A stretch of 64,000 nt of DNA, taken from Candidatus Paraburkholderia kirkii. GTDB lineage: Bacteria; Pseudomonadota; Gammaproteobacteria; Burkholderiales; Burkholderiaceae. A model generated the notes under the pieces. That model did no database searches. It saw nothing but the letters and a program-made list of their open reading frames with translations, and was not told where the DNA came from. How positions within the stretch are numbered: the stretch's first letter is position 1; every line of letters starts with the position of its first letter. The stretch covers positions 1 through 64,000 of the forward strand of contig LFKV01000002.1 in the NCBI GenBank assembly GCA_001189345.1, given 5' to 3'. Both the position numbers and the translations under genes were made by a program. Positions 42,552 through 52,142 of this stretch are shown in pieces.

Positions 42552-43766
42552 ATGGCATCATCTCCGGTTGCCTCTCGTTTTCGCGCAATCCTCCAGAACG
42601 GCTCTTCTGTGTCCGACTCGACTACCGCATCCCCCGCCGCCCGCGAGTCCAATCCGACGCTCGCGCTGCACCGCAGCCTTCCGCGCGCCATCCGCGCCCG
42701 CGCGCGCTACGCGACCATGGCCGTCTTCTTCATCCAGGCATGATGTACGCCTCGTGGGGCGTGCACGTGCCGACGGTGCGCGACAAATTCGCGCTGAGCC
42801 CGGGCATGCTCTCGTTCGCGCTGCTCGCGGTTGCGGGCAGCTCGATCTTCGCGATGCTCACCACCGGCTCGTGAATCGCGCGCGCCGGCACGCGCACGGC
42901 GTGCATGGCGGGCGGCATCACGATGATGATTTGCGGCTCGCTGATTCTCGTGACGCCCTGGTTCTGGCTGCTGCTGGTCGTGCTCGCGGTGTTCGGCTTC
43001 GGCATGGCGACGCTCGATGTCGCGATGAACGCCGAGGCGAGCGCGGTCGAGCAGGCGCTCGGGCAGCCGATCATGTCGTCGCTGCACGGCATGTTCAGCA
43101 TCGGCGGCATGGCGGGCGCGGCCGCGGGCGGCGCGCTGCTCGCGCTGGCGTCGGGCGCGAGTCTGCTAGTGCTGCTGCTTCGATGCCCGCGGTGCTGCCG
43201 CACGTGCCGCAAGGGCCTCGTCCTCGAACCGCTGGCGCTCGGCGGCCTGGCGCTCGTTGCGCTGATCGCCGAAGGCGCGATGTATGACTGGGCGACCGTC
43301 TATATGCGCGATGTCGTGGAGGCGTCGCCCTCGGTCTCGAGCGCCGCGTATGCCGCGTTCTCGGGCGGCATGGCGGCCGGCCGCTTCGGCGGCGACGCGG
43401 TGCGCGCGCGCTTCGGCGCGCCGCAGCTGATTTTCGGCAGCGCCGGGCTCGCGTTCATCGGCATGGTGATGGCGCTCGTGTTGCCGAACACCATCGTCAC
43501 GATGACCGGATTCACGCTGATGGGCCTGGTCTCGCGAACATGATGCCGGTGCTGTTCGCGGCGGCGGCGCGCGTCGAAGGCGTGACGGCGGCCGAAGGCC
43601 TCGCGCAGGTCGCGGGCTCGCGTATTTCGGCTTGTTGCTCGGGCCGGTGCTGATCGGCGGCGTCGCGCAAATCAGCAATCTGCCGATCGGGCTATGCGTC
43701 GTCGCGGCGTGCTGCGCGGCGATCACGCTCATCGGGCCGAAAATTCTCAAGCGGCTGAAGATATAA
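42552..43766 (+). pseudogene. Major facilitator superfamily transporter, nonsense and frameshift mutations
   Basis: The N-terminal helices begin at RYATMAVFFIQ, with a frame slip near 42739. GMMYASWGVHVPTVRDKF follows, then LLAVAGSSIFAMLTTGS and TGA at 42872-42874 where a tryptophan is expected. The same frame continues with GGITMMICGSLILVTPWFW and HGMFSIGGMAGAAAGG. Further slips occur near 43165, where the helix starting ASMPAVLPHVP is displaced, and near 43530, where FAAAARVEGVTAAEGLAQVAG is out of frame. The end KILKRLKI stops at 43766. Sugar- or drug-exporter-like MFS; substrate unknown. Confidence 0.85.
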
Positions 43767-43799
43767 AAAACGCGCGGATCTTTCGAATCCGCGCGTTTT
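43767..43799. terminator. Bidirectional terminator between MFS and livK genes
   Basis: A perfect 13-bp stem (43767-43779 and 43787-43799) has T-runs on both strands, serving the convergent MFS and livK genes. Confidence 0.88.
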
Positions 43800-43822
43800 C
43801 CGGGACCGAAGTCCTCGGGTGC

Positions 43823-44968
43823 TTACATCTTCACGACGTCCAGCAGGGTCTTCTTGCCCTTCTTGTAGTCGTACAGCGAGATCACGCCGTGCTTCAGGTC
43901 GCCCTTCGAATCGAAGGTCGTCTGGCCGATCACGCCCTTGTAGTCCGTGTTCGGCATCGCGGCGAGGATCTTCGCCGGGTCGACCGAGTTCGCGCGCTTC
44001 ATCGCGTCGACGATGATGTACACCGCGTCATACGTGAACGGCGCGTAGATCTGGATCGGCTGGCCAAAGCGCTTCAGATACTTCGCCTGGAACGCCGCGC
44101 CGCCTTCCATCTTCTCGAGCGCCATGCCGGCTTCCGAGCACACGACGTTGTCGGTCGCGTCGCCGGCGAGGTCAGCCAGCTTTTCCGTGCAGACGCCGTC
44201 GCCCGCGAGCACCTTCGCGCGCAGGCCGAGCTGCTTCGCCTGCTTGGCAAACGGGCCGCCGGTGGCGTCCATGCCACCGTACATCACGGCGTCGGGGTTC
44301 TCACCCTTGATCTTGGTCAGGATCGCGCGGAAATCGACGGCCTTGTCGTTGGTCGCGTCGTGCGAGATCACCTTCAGGCCGAGCGACTTGGCGGTCTTCT
44401 CGAACTCGTTCGCGAGACCCTGGCCGTAAGAGGTCGAGTCGTCGACGACGGCGACGCTCTTCACCTTCAGATTCTTCGCTGCATAGTTGGCGAGCGCCGG
44501 GCCTTGCTGCGCATCGGTCGCGACGACGCGGTACGTCGTCTTGAAGCCTTGCTGCGTGTAGGTCGGATTCGTTGCCGACGGGGAAATCTGGACGATGCCC
44601 GCGTCGCTATAGATCTTCGATGCCGGGATCGACGTGCCGGAGTTCAGGTGACCGACGACCGCGACGACCTTGTCGTCGACGAGCTTCTGCGCGACCTGCG
44701 TGGCGGTACGCGGGTCAGCGGCGTCGTCTTGCGGGTCCAGTTGCAGCGTGATCTTCTCGCCGCCGATCGTGAGACCCTTCGCATTGATCTCTTCGACTGC
44801 GAGCCGCGCGCCGTTTTCGTTGTCCTTGCCCAGGTGAGCAATGCCGCCGGTCAGCGGAGCGACGTGACCGATCTTGACGACCTGGTCGGCTGCTGCGGTC
44901 GTTGCCAACGTAGCGAACAGCACGGCTGCGGCGCTGATCGGCAACAGTTTGTGAAGCTTGGTGTTCAT
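43823..44968 (-). CDS. Branched-chain amino acid ABC transporter substrate-binding protein (intact LivK paralogue)
   Basis: ATG 44968 after GGAG gives a 381-residue precursor with signal peptide (LPISAAAVLFATLATTAAA). The mature protein is VVKIGHVAPLTGGIAHLG, with DDAADPRTATQVAQKLVDDK, VVGHLNSGTSIPASKIY, VDDSTSYGQGLANEFEK and AMPNTDYKGVIGQTTFD. This is the type 1 periplasmic binding fold of LivJ/LivK. It is intact although the adjacent-type permease and ATPase genes at 28592-31132 are broken, so it may serve a transporter elsewhere or be an orphan. Confidence 0.92.
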   Translation of the reverse strand: MNTKLHKLLPISAAAVLFATLATTAAADQVVKIGHVAPLTGGIAHLGKDNENGARLAVEEINAKGLTIGGEKITLQLDPQDDAADPRTATQVAQKLVDDKVVAVVGHLNSGTSIPASKIYSDAGIVQISPSATNPTYTQQGFKTTYRVVATDAQQGPALANYAAKNLKVKSVAVVDDSTSYGQGLANEFEKTAKSLGLKVISHDATNDKAVDFRAILTKIKGENPDAVMYGGMDATGGPFAKQAKQLGLRAKVLAGDGVCTEKLADLAGDATDNVVCSEAGMALEKMEGGAAFQAKYLKRFGQPIQIYAPFTYDAVYIIVDAMKRANSVDPAKILAAMPNTDYKGVIGQTTFDSKGDLKHGVISLYDYKKGKKTLLDVVKM

Positions 44969-45514
44969 GTAAGTCTCCAGTTTCGGTCCCAAAAACAACG
45001 TAATCGCCCTGTGCCCCGTCTTCCATCACGATCGCTCAGTCCCGTGGACGACCATGCCGGATGCATCGTCATGCACTTGGCAAGTCCTTCCAGCAGGCCG
45101 TTTGTGGCGGCCGCCGTCCGCACTGCGCGCAAGTGTAGGGTTGTCAAATTAATTTAGGGAAATTTTTTAAGATACTGGTGTCACTACCAATTAGCGGCCA
45201 GTTGTGAGACGCCGTCGTTTGTGGTGGCGTTTGCGCGAAGATGCCCAGTACATGAGGGTTTCCGCGACATCGGCACGCAAAGGTTTGGGCCTCATTCAAG
45301 TTTGATGGACGCGCGCCGATAATCTCTGCCCACCGGCATCTATTAGGCTGTTTTTTTTAAAGCGGTTTTAGCTCGTGTTTAGATGCGCGCCTCTAAAAAT
45401 CGATCCGCTCGTCAAACGACGTGCCAGGCGCCGCCACGCGCGTCCAGGGCGTATGAAAGGGAAAGCTGGCAAACTCGCCCGATCAACCTTTCCACAATCA
45501 CAAGGAGCTTCGAC
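44969..45514. other. Intergenic region, livK / dienelactone hydrolase
   Basis: About 545 bp separate divergent genes. Promoter regions of both are presumed here, with A/T-rich DNA around 45140-45190 and a run of T near 45351. No gene recognised. Confidence 0.5.
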
Positions 45515-46222
45515 GTGACCGTATCCGTGACTTCGCGCTGGATTGACATTCCCACCGATGGCGGCAGCTTCCAGGGTTATCTCGCGCTGCCCAAAACGGG
45601 CACCGGACCGGCCGTGATCATCCTGCAGGAGATCTTCGGCATGAACGCGCATATCCGCAGCGTCGCAGACCAGTACGCGGCCGACAGCTATATCGCGCTC
45701 GCACCCGACGTCTTCTGGTGCACGCAGCCGCGCGTCGAGCTGGGCTACGAAGGCGCGGATCGCCAGAAGGCGATGGAGCTGCTGCAAAAGACCGATGCCG
45801 ATGCCGCGGTCGCCGATGTCGGCGCGGCGGCGAAGGCGCTGCGCGCGCTGCCCGAAGTGACGGGCAAGGTCGCGGCGATCGGCTACTGCTTCGGCGGCCG
45901 GCTCGCTTATCTCGCGGCGGCGCAGGGATCGGTGGATGTGGCGGTCGCCTACTATGGCGGCGGCATTCAGAACGCGCTCGACAAGGCCGATCAGATCAAG
46001 GCGCCGATACAGTTTCACTACGGCGAACTCGATGCGCACATCCCGGCCGACGCCGTGGACACCGTGCGCCAGCGCTTCGCGGGCCGCAAGGATGCGGAAG
46101 TCCACGTGTACCCGCAGGCCGACCACGGTTTCAACTGCGGCGATCGCGCCTCGTACAACGCGAAGGCGTCAGGGCTCGCGCACGAACGCACGCTCACGTT
46201 CCTCGGCGAGCATCGGCAATAA
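45515..46222 (+). CDS. Dienelactone hydrolase family protein
   Basis: GTG 45515 with AAGGAGC upstream gives a 235-residue alpha/beta hydrolase. The nucleophile cysteine is in IGYCFGGRLAYLAA, the aspartate in YGELDAHIP, the histidine in QADHGFNC, and the family glutamate in ILQEIFGMN. These are the Cys-Asp-His residues of DLH, which opens dienelactones in chloroaromatic catabolism, though many homologues have other roles. Intact. Confidence 0.9.
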   Translation: MTVSVTSRWIDIPTDGGSFQGYLALPKTGTGPAVIILQEIFGMNAHIRSVADQYAADSYIALAPDVFWCTQPRVELGYEGADRQKAMELLQKTDADAAVADVGAAAKALRALPEVTGKVAAIGYCFGGRLAYLAAAQGSVDVAVAYYGGGIQNALDKADQIKAPIQFHYGELDAHIPADAVDTVRQRFAGRKDAEVHVYPQADHGFNCGDRASYNAKASGLAHERTLTFLGEHRQ

Positions 46223-46232
46223 AGGGGGAGGC

Positions 46233-46256
46233 AGGCACGGGGCGCCGTGCCTTTGA
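46233..46256 (+). terminator. Possible terminator after dienelactone hydrolase
   Basis: AGGCACGG (46233-46240) pairs with CCGTGCCT (46245-46252), loop GGCG. Only a short T-run follows (TTGA), so strength is doubtful. Confidence 0.45.
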
Positions 46257-46329
46257 CAAGAAATCGCGCGTGCGCCGATGCGCGCGACGAGCACGCATCG
46301 TCGAAAACCGCGCCTCGGGCTGAATCACG

Positions 46330-46500
46330 CTATATCAGCGCAGGCAGCCCTTCGACGAGCAGAAACGCGGCCAGCACGCCGAATACACGCAACACGTTGT
46401 TCTTGAAATGCGTCGCGCAGGGAATGACCCCGACGAACAGAGCGCCGGCCAGCGCCATCGGTATGACCAGAATGAAGTCGCCGATCGTGAAGTACGTCAT
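46330..46500 (-). CDS. Small two-helix membrane protein, 56 aa, unknown function
   Basis: ATG 46500, preceded by GGGAGACGC, gives MTYFTIGDFILVIPMALAG then VFGVLAAFLLVEGLPALI to TAG at 46330. It shows two probable transmembrane helices separated by a short polar loop (CATHFKNN). It stands alone on the minus strand, convergent with the hydrolase. I do not recognise it. The good RBS and hydrophobic pattern support translation. Confidence 0.6.
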   Translation of the reverse strand: MTYFTIGDFILVIPMALAGALFVGVIPCATHFKNNVLRVFGVLAAFLLVEGLPALI

Positions 46501-46733
46501 AGTGCGTCTCCCATCATCGCTTGTCGCTTTGGTCGTCGCGCGATGAAAACCGCCTCAACGATTCGAGTATAGGCAGTATAGGCCGCTCCATGCAAAGCGT
46601 CGGCCCATCTTCGTGCGACGAGAAACGACTGCGTCGGTAAATGCCTTACGCCACAAGGTCCTGCGCGCGGCGTCATTTAAGCGTCCACGTAAAAACCCTT
46701 AGATTCCTCTGATTTCAATTCGCTTTCGACGGC

Positions 46734-47971
46734 TCAGGCGACCGCGGCGCGCTCGCGCCGGTTCAGGTACGCCGCGCCCGCCAGGCCGACGAGCAGCAGC
46801 GCGCCGATCAATCCGGCCACGCCGGGCCATCCGAACGCGGTCCAGAAGTGGCCGCCATACGATCCGATCAGGCTCGAGCCGATGTAGTACGCGAGCAGAT
46901 AAAGCGCGGCGACCTGCCCTTTCGCCTGCGCGGCGAGCCGTCCGACCCAGCCGCTCGCGATCGAGTGCCCGGCGAAGAAGCCGAACGTCAGGCAGGCGAT
47001 GCCCGCGATGATCACCGGCAAGGAGAACGACAGCGTGAGCGCGATGCCGAGCATCATCAGCAGGAGGTTGGCGATCAGCACGCGGCCGCGTCCGAAGGCG
47101 TCGGCCATCTTGCCGGACCAGGGCGAAGCGACCACGCCCGTCAGATACACGGTGAAAATCGCGCCGATTTCCGTCTGATTCAGCCGAAACGGCGCGCCCA
47201 GCAGCCGGTAGCCGACATAGTTGTAGAGCGTGACGAAACCGCCCATCAGCACGAAGCAGATCAGGAAAAGGAACGGCAGACCGCGATGCTGCAAATGCCC
47301 GGCAAGCGAGCGCCGATGGTGGGCAAACCCGACGCCGCGCCGCGGCTCGAAGCGCCGCGACGGCGGCAGAAGCGAGCGGAACGCGAGCGTGGCGAGCAGG
47401 ACCAGCAGCCCGATTCCGCCGATCGCGACGCGCCAGCCGAACAGATCCGCGAGGATGCCCGCTGATCACGCGCCCCGCCATGCCACCGATGGCCGTTCCG
47501 CCAATATACAGGCCCATTGCGAGACCGAGGCCTTCGGGATGCACTTCTTCCGCGAGGTACGCCATCGCGACCGCGGGCACGCCGCCGAGCGCGAAGCCTT
47601 CGAGCGCGCACGACGAGCAGCGCATGCCAGTCGGGCAGCACAGCCGCGACGACCGTCAACACCGACGAGGCGAGCAGCGAGAGCGTCATCAGCCGGTGGC
47701 GGCTCCAGCTTTCGGAGACGAATCCCGCGATGAAGATCGCGATCGCCAGCGCCGCCGTGCTCAACGCCGGACTGACCCCGAATGCCTTGGTAAACTCGGG
47801 AAGCAGCGGCTGCACGCAATACAGCAGCGAAAAGGTCGCATAACCGGCGAACAGCAGCGCAAGCGAAGCGCGCCAGTACGCGCGCGAGCCGCGTTCGAGA
47901 TACGGAGCCGCGCCGGCAGGTCGGTCCACGCTGCCTTCGGAATTCGGCGGCGGCGCCGGTGAAGCGTTCAC
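46734..47971 (-). pseudogene. MFS transporter (YnfM-like), compensating frameshifts
   Basis: GTG 47971 begins MNASPAPPPNSEG. Helices ASLALLFAGYATFSLLYCV and FIAGFVSESWSRHRLMTLSLL follow. Near 47605 the frame slips, displacing GFALGGVPAVAMAYLAEEVHPEG and MGLYIGGTAIGGMAG, and it slips again near 47460 into the frame carrying the rest. The C-terminal half (LYNYVGYRLLGAPFRLNQTE, FGFFAGHSIASGWVG, AYLNRRERAAVA) is readable. About 50 residues including helix 4-5 are wrong. The 12-TM protein is probably a metabolite or drug exporter, now non-functional. Confidence 0.82.
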
Positions 47972-48295
47972 GTTTTAAGCCTCCGCTAACAAAACCCTCA
48001 ACGATACGCCGATATAAGGGTTTTGCCCAATACGACGACGCCTTTTCGACGATGACCGCCGGATAATTGGTGCCGGTCGTCTGCGATCGGTAACATAACG
48101 CGACGATGGCATCGCGTCCGCGTGCCGCGATGCGCTAAAGTAAGCGCACAATCGTTCATGAACGCCGCGCTTGTCGCGCTTCCCGCAACAAAGACGCGGC
48201 GAAAAGTCTGATGCACGAGCCGTTAAAAGCCTGTGCTTGGTGAAATATATGACCGGCGCGTTATCCTCAGCCGGCGCTGAAATGGGGAATTCATC
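47972..48295. other. Intergenic region with a 9-bp inverted repeat
   Basis: About 320 bp carry CAAAACCCT (47990-47998) facing AGGGTTTTG (48017-48025), 19 bp upstream of the MFS start, in an operator-like position. No gene is seen. Confidence 0.5.
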
Positions 48296-48507
48296 ATGCA
48301 AATCGGTTCGATTGTCCGCTCCGTGCATATTGCCGTGCCTCAGGGCGCGCGCGGCATCGTGATGCGCATTCTCGGCGACATGACGATGTCGCGTGGTACG
48401 CGGGCGAGCCCGGCGTGACCAAGCTGCTCAATACGGAGCCGTTCTTCCTCGAAGACCTGATCGATACCGGCGACATCGTGCGTCCGGCGAACACGGTCGT
48501 CCATTGA
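48296..48507 (+). pseudogene. Small conserved-looking hypothetical protein, frameshifted
   Basis: ATG 48296 after AATGGGGAATTC begins MQIGSIVRSVHIAVPQGARG and IVMRILGDM. A one-base slip near 48385 moves the rest to another frame (WYAGEPGVTKLLNTEPFFLED, LIDTGDIVRPANTVVH) ending at TGA 48507. The combined protein would be about 70 residues. Function unknown. The frame-corrected sequence has the even composition of a real protein. Confidence 0.55.
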
Positions 48508-48570
48508 GAAACGGCGCGCCGCGTCGATCGCGCTGATGCCGTCGGCGCCAAGGCGGGGCACAATGCCGGG

Positions 48571-49612
48571 ATGAACCCGATCCATCCCGATTCCCTCGGC
48601 ACGCCCGTGCCGCATGACGGCGACGACGCGCCGCCCTTCGCCGGCCTCACGCCCGAGCGCGTGCTCGATGCTCGACAGCGTACTGATGCCCACGGGCGCG
48701 CGCACCGATGGCCGCCTGCTGCCGCTCAACAGCTACGAGAACCGCGTCTATCAGGTGGCCGTCGAAGACGGCGCGCCGGTCGTCGCCAAGTTCTATCGGT
48801 CGAAGCGCTGGTCGAATGCGGCGATTCTCGAGGAGCATGCGTTCGTCGCGAACCTCGTCGCACGGGAGATTCCGGCGGTGCCCGCGCGCGTGCTCGAAGG
48901 CGCGACGCTGCACGAATTCGAAGGCTTCCGCTTTTCCGTCTTCGAGCGGCGCGGCGGCCGCGCGCCCGATCTCGACCGCAGCGACACGCTCGAATGGCTC
49001 GGACGCTTCATCGGGCGGATTCACGCGGTGGGCGCGATCGAACCGTATCGCGAGCGGCCGACGCTCGACATCCGGACCTTTGGCTACGAGCCGCGCGACT
49101 ATCTGCTGACGCACGGCTTCGTTCCCTCCGACGTGCGCGAGGCCTACGAAGCCGTCGTGTCGATGGCGCTCGAAGGCGTCGCGCAATGCTTCGACCGCGC
49201 GGGCAGCGTACGCCAGCTGCGCCTGCATGGGGATTGTCATCCGAGCAACGTGCTCTGGACCGACGCCGGCCCGCATTTCGTCGATTTCGACGACAGCCGC
49301 ATGGGTCCGGCGATCCAGGATCTATGGCTACTGCTGCCCGCGGGCCGCGCGGATGCATCGCGTGCGCTCACGGATCTGCTCGCCGGATATGAAGATTTCT
49401 TCGAGTTCGACCCGCGCGAACTGCATCTCATCGAAGCGCTGCGCACGCTGCGGCTGATTCACTACTCCGCCTGGCTCGCCCGCCGCTGGAACGACCCGGC
49501 GTTCCCCGCCGCCTTTCCCTGGTTCAACACGCAGCGCTACTGGGAAGACCGCATCCTCGAATTACGGGAGCAAGTCGGCGCCATTCAGGAAGGCCCGCTG
49601 TGGCCCGTTTGA
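48571..49612 (+). pseudogene. srkA: Stress response kinase A (SrkA/YihE), N-terminal frameshift
   Basis: ATG 48571 begins MNPIHPDSLGTPVP and PFAGLTPERVL, the family start. A one-base deletion near 48667 shifts the frame. The body then continues in the second frame: PLNSYENRVYQVAVEDG, VAKFYRSKRWSNAAILEEHAF, the catalytic RLHGDCHPSNVLW, and VDFDDSRMGPAIQDLWLLL. SrkA phosphorylates proteins and counters stress-induced killing. Use of an internal start (48614 or later) could still give most of the kinase, so partial function is possible. Confidence 0.85.
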
Positions 49613-49689
49613 AATTTTTCGTCACAAAAGCGCACTAAAAGCGCACTGTCAGGCAATCGCAAAAGATTGAAAAGCAATTTCGCGCGTGC

Positions 49690-49708
49690 AATGATAACAA
49701 TTCTCATT
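49690..49708. promoter_or_regulatory. Fur box upstream of the PepSY protein
   Basis: The 19 bases AATGATAACAATTCTCATT form an imperfect palindrome matching the Fur consensus GATAATGATAATCATTATC in register. It lies 94 bp before the start of the PepSY membrane protein, suggesting iron-dependent repression. Confidence 0.75.
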
Positions 49709-49801
49709 TGCTTGCCGCTCGTCGATCGCCGCGCCTGAGTCTGCGTCCTGCCGATCGGGGCGTGGCTTTGCCTGCCCAATCCCGAATCCCTGGAAAGACG
49801 C

Positions 49802-50530
49802 GTGAACGCGCCTGACACCCTCAATCCGCAGCCGCCCGCGACGAGCGGCTCGACGCAGTATCGGCCGCACGGCCGCCTGATCGACGACGCCGAGCAATTC
49901 GTGCGCAAGAACCGTTCGCGCCGCTCGACGTTCCTGAAATGGCTGCGCAAGGTGCACGGCTGGGTCGGCTTGTGGGGCGCGCTGCTCGGCCTGCTGTTCG
50001 GCGTGACGGGTTTCCTGCTGAATCACCGCGCGCCGCCGCTGCGCATTTCCACCGGCGAACCGCAGGTGTCACAGATGCAGATGCCGCTGCCGGCGCAAGG
50101 CTTTAAGACGCCGCGCGACATGGGCATGTGGCTCAAGAAGGAATTGAAGATCGAAGGCAATCTCGGACGCACGCGGCGCGAGCCCGCGCATCCGGTCGGC
50201 TGGGGCGACAAGAGCACGATGCAGCCGGAGCAATGGTCGGTCATGGTGGCGTCGCCGGGCGGCAGCGTGATGGCGGAATACTGGGTGGGCAACAACTTCG
50301 TCTCGGTGAAGCGCACCGAGAACACCTTCCTCGCGATGATGACGAACCTGCACAAGGGCGTCGGCCTGAGCGTGGGCTGGGTGCTGCTGATCGATTCGTT
50401 CGCGGGCAGCATCGTCCTGCTCTCGCTGACGGGCGTGCTGCTGTGGACCGAGCTCAACAAGCGCCGGACGGCGGGCGTGGTGATCGTCGCCGTTTCGCTG
50501 GTCGCGGCGATCGTTTGCGGATTGATTTGA
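49802..50530 (+). CDS. PepSY-associated transmembrane protein
   Basis: GTG 49802 starts a 242-residue protein with a long Arg/Lys-rich N-terminus, a first membrane helix (GWVGLWGALLGLLFGVTGFLLNH), and a periplasmic domain (EQWSVMVASPGGSVMAEYWVG). Two C-terminal helices follow (VGWVLLIDSFAGSIVLLSLTGVLL, TAGVVIVAVSLVAAIVCGL), with a conserved NLHKG before the second. PepSY_TM proteins include iron/siderophore reductases and the Fur box upstream fits such a role, but that is inference. Intact. Confidence 0.85.
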   Translation: MNAPDTLNPQPPATSGSTQYRPHGRLIDDAEQFVRKNRSRRSTFLKWLRKVHGWVGLWGALLGLLFGVTGFLLNHRAPPLRISTGEPQVSQMQMPLPAQGFKTPRDMGMWLKKELKIEGNLGRTRREPAHPVGWGDKSTMQPEQWSVMVASPGGSVMAEYWVGNNFVSVKRTENTFLAMMTNLHKGVGLSVGWVLLIDSFAGSIVLLSLTGVLLWTELNKRRTAGVVIVAVSLVAAIVCGLI

Positions 50531-50606
50531 CCGATGAGGCCTGTCCGCTTCATCGGGCGGACGGAAAGCACCGGAGAAAGATCGCCGCGCGAGCCGGGTG
50601 GCGCGC

Positions 50607-51626
50607 TCAAACGCGGCACACCTCGTCCTTCCCGGCGACTTCACGCGCCGCCTTCGCGCCCTCCACCTGCAGCAGCTGGGGCAGTGACACGCCGTTCTTC
50701 GCCGCCGTCACTTCCGCGAGAATCGACACGGCGATCTCGGGGGCGTCCGGCTGCCAATATAGATGCCGACCGACCCATGCAGCCGCGCGAGCTCGGCATC
50801 GCTCAGATCGAACTCCTTCAGGCGCTCGCGCCGCGCCGCGTTATTGCGCCGCGAGCCGAGCGCGCCGACGTAGAACGCCAGCGTCTTCAACGCTTCCATC
50901 AGCGCGAGATCGTCGAGCTTGGGGTCGTGGGTGAGCGCGACCACCGCGCAACGCTCGTCGAGCTTCATGTCCATGACGGTGTCGTCGGGCATGGTGCGCA
51001 CGATCGTCGTGCCGGGCACGTCCCACTCCTCCGTGTATTCCTCGCGCGGATCGCAGACCGTGACCTGATAGTCGAGCCCGACCGCGATGCTGCACAGATA
51101 CCACGACAACTGCCCCGCGCCGATCACGAGCATGCGATAGCGCGGGCCGTGAATCGTCAGGAACCGCTTTTCGTCGAAAAGCACGCCGTCGGTTGCCTGC
51201 GCGGGTTCGAGGCGCGCCTCGCCCGTCGTCATGTCGAGCGTGCGCGCGACGAGCCTGCCGCTTTCCAACGCCGCGCACAGCGCCGCGATGCCGCTCTCGC
51301 GCGTCAGCGGCTCCAGCACGAGCCGGATCGTGCCGCCGCACGGCAAGCCGAAGCGATGCGCCTCTTCCGCGCTGATGCCGTATTTCACCGCTTCGGGCTT
51401 CGTCTGCTCGATGCCCTGCCGTCGCACGCGGTCGATGAGATCGTCCTCGATGCACCCGCCCGATACCGAGCCGACGACATGTCCGTCGCCGCGCACGGCG
51501 AGCATCGCGCCCTCGGGCCGCGGCGACGAGCCCCCACGTCTTCACCACCGTGACGAGCAGGATGCGATGCCCTTCCTCGAGCCATCGCGCGCTGCTCTTC
51601 AGGACTTCGAGATCCACGCTGTCCAT
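50607..51626 (-). pseudogene. XdhC/CoxI-family molybdenum cofactor maturation factor, frameshifted
   Basis: ATG 51626 begins MDSVDLEVLKSSARWLEEG and VTVVKTWG. Near 51530 the frame slips. The middle runs well (MLAVRGDGHVVGSVSGGCIEDD, FGLPCGGTIRLVLEPL, RMLVIGAGQLSWYLCSIAVG with the NAD-type fold, FYVGALGSRRNN). A second slip near 50745 displaces the C-terminus (AVSILAEVTAAKNGVSLPQLL). XdhC-type proteins load sulfurated molybdenum cofactor into xanthine dehydrogenase or CO dehydrogenase. It belongs with the downstream-to-upstream cox-type cluster on this strand. Confidence 0.85.
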
Positions 51627-52141
51627 GATTTCTTTCCCTTTTCCTGCACTTCCCCGCCGCCTTCATCCCCGGCGGCGGCATCCTGCGGTTCCTGTCCGCC
51701 CTGCAGCTGCGCGCCGAATCGCTTGAAGAATTCTCCCGCAATCTTGCGCGCCACGCCGTCGACGAGCCGCGAGCCGATTTGCGCGAGCTTGCCGCCGACC
51801 TGCGCTTTCGCGCTGTACATGAGCTTCGTCGTGTCCGATTCGTCGCCGGGCTCGAGATTCACTGTCGCGCTGCCCTTGCTGAAACCAGCCGCGCCGCCCT
51901 GCCCCTCGAACACGATCGTGTAGGTATGCGGGGCGTCGATATCCGTGAGCTCCATTCTCCCCTTGAAGCGTGCCCTCACCGGGCCGACCGCGGCCGTCAT
52001 CGCGACGTTGTAGGCATGCTCGCCGTCCGCTTCGATGCTGTCGCAGCCCGGAATGCAGACCTTCAGGATCGAGGTGTCGTTGAGCGCTTCCCACGCGCGC
52101 GCCTGCGGCACCGGCAAGGTGTGTGTTTCGGTCAGTTCCAT
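51599..52141 (-). CDS. coxG: CoxG-like SRPBCC protein
   Basis: The 180-residue protein (MELTETHTLPVPQARAWEAL, ILKVCIPGCDSIEADGEHAY, GGAAGFSKGSATVNLEP, GGKLAQIGSRLVDGVARKI) matches CoxG, a START-fold protein thought to anchor CO dehydrogenase to the membrane. The C-terminal Gln/Glu/Gly-rich tail lacks conserved features. It overlaps the XdhC gene by 28 bp. Intact. Confidence 0.9.
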   Translation of the reverse strand: MELTETHTLPVPQARAWEALNDTSILKVCIPGCDSIEADGEHAYNVAMTAAVGPVRARFKGRMELTDIDAPHTYTIVFEGQGGAAGFSKGSATVNLEPGDESDTTKLMYSAKAQVGGKLAQIGSRLVDGVARKIAGEFFKRFGAQLQGGQEPQDAAAGDEGGGEVQEKGKKSWTAWISKS

Positions 52142-52142
52142 C

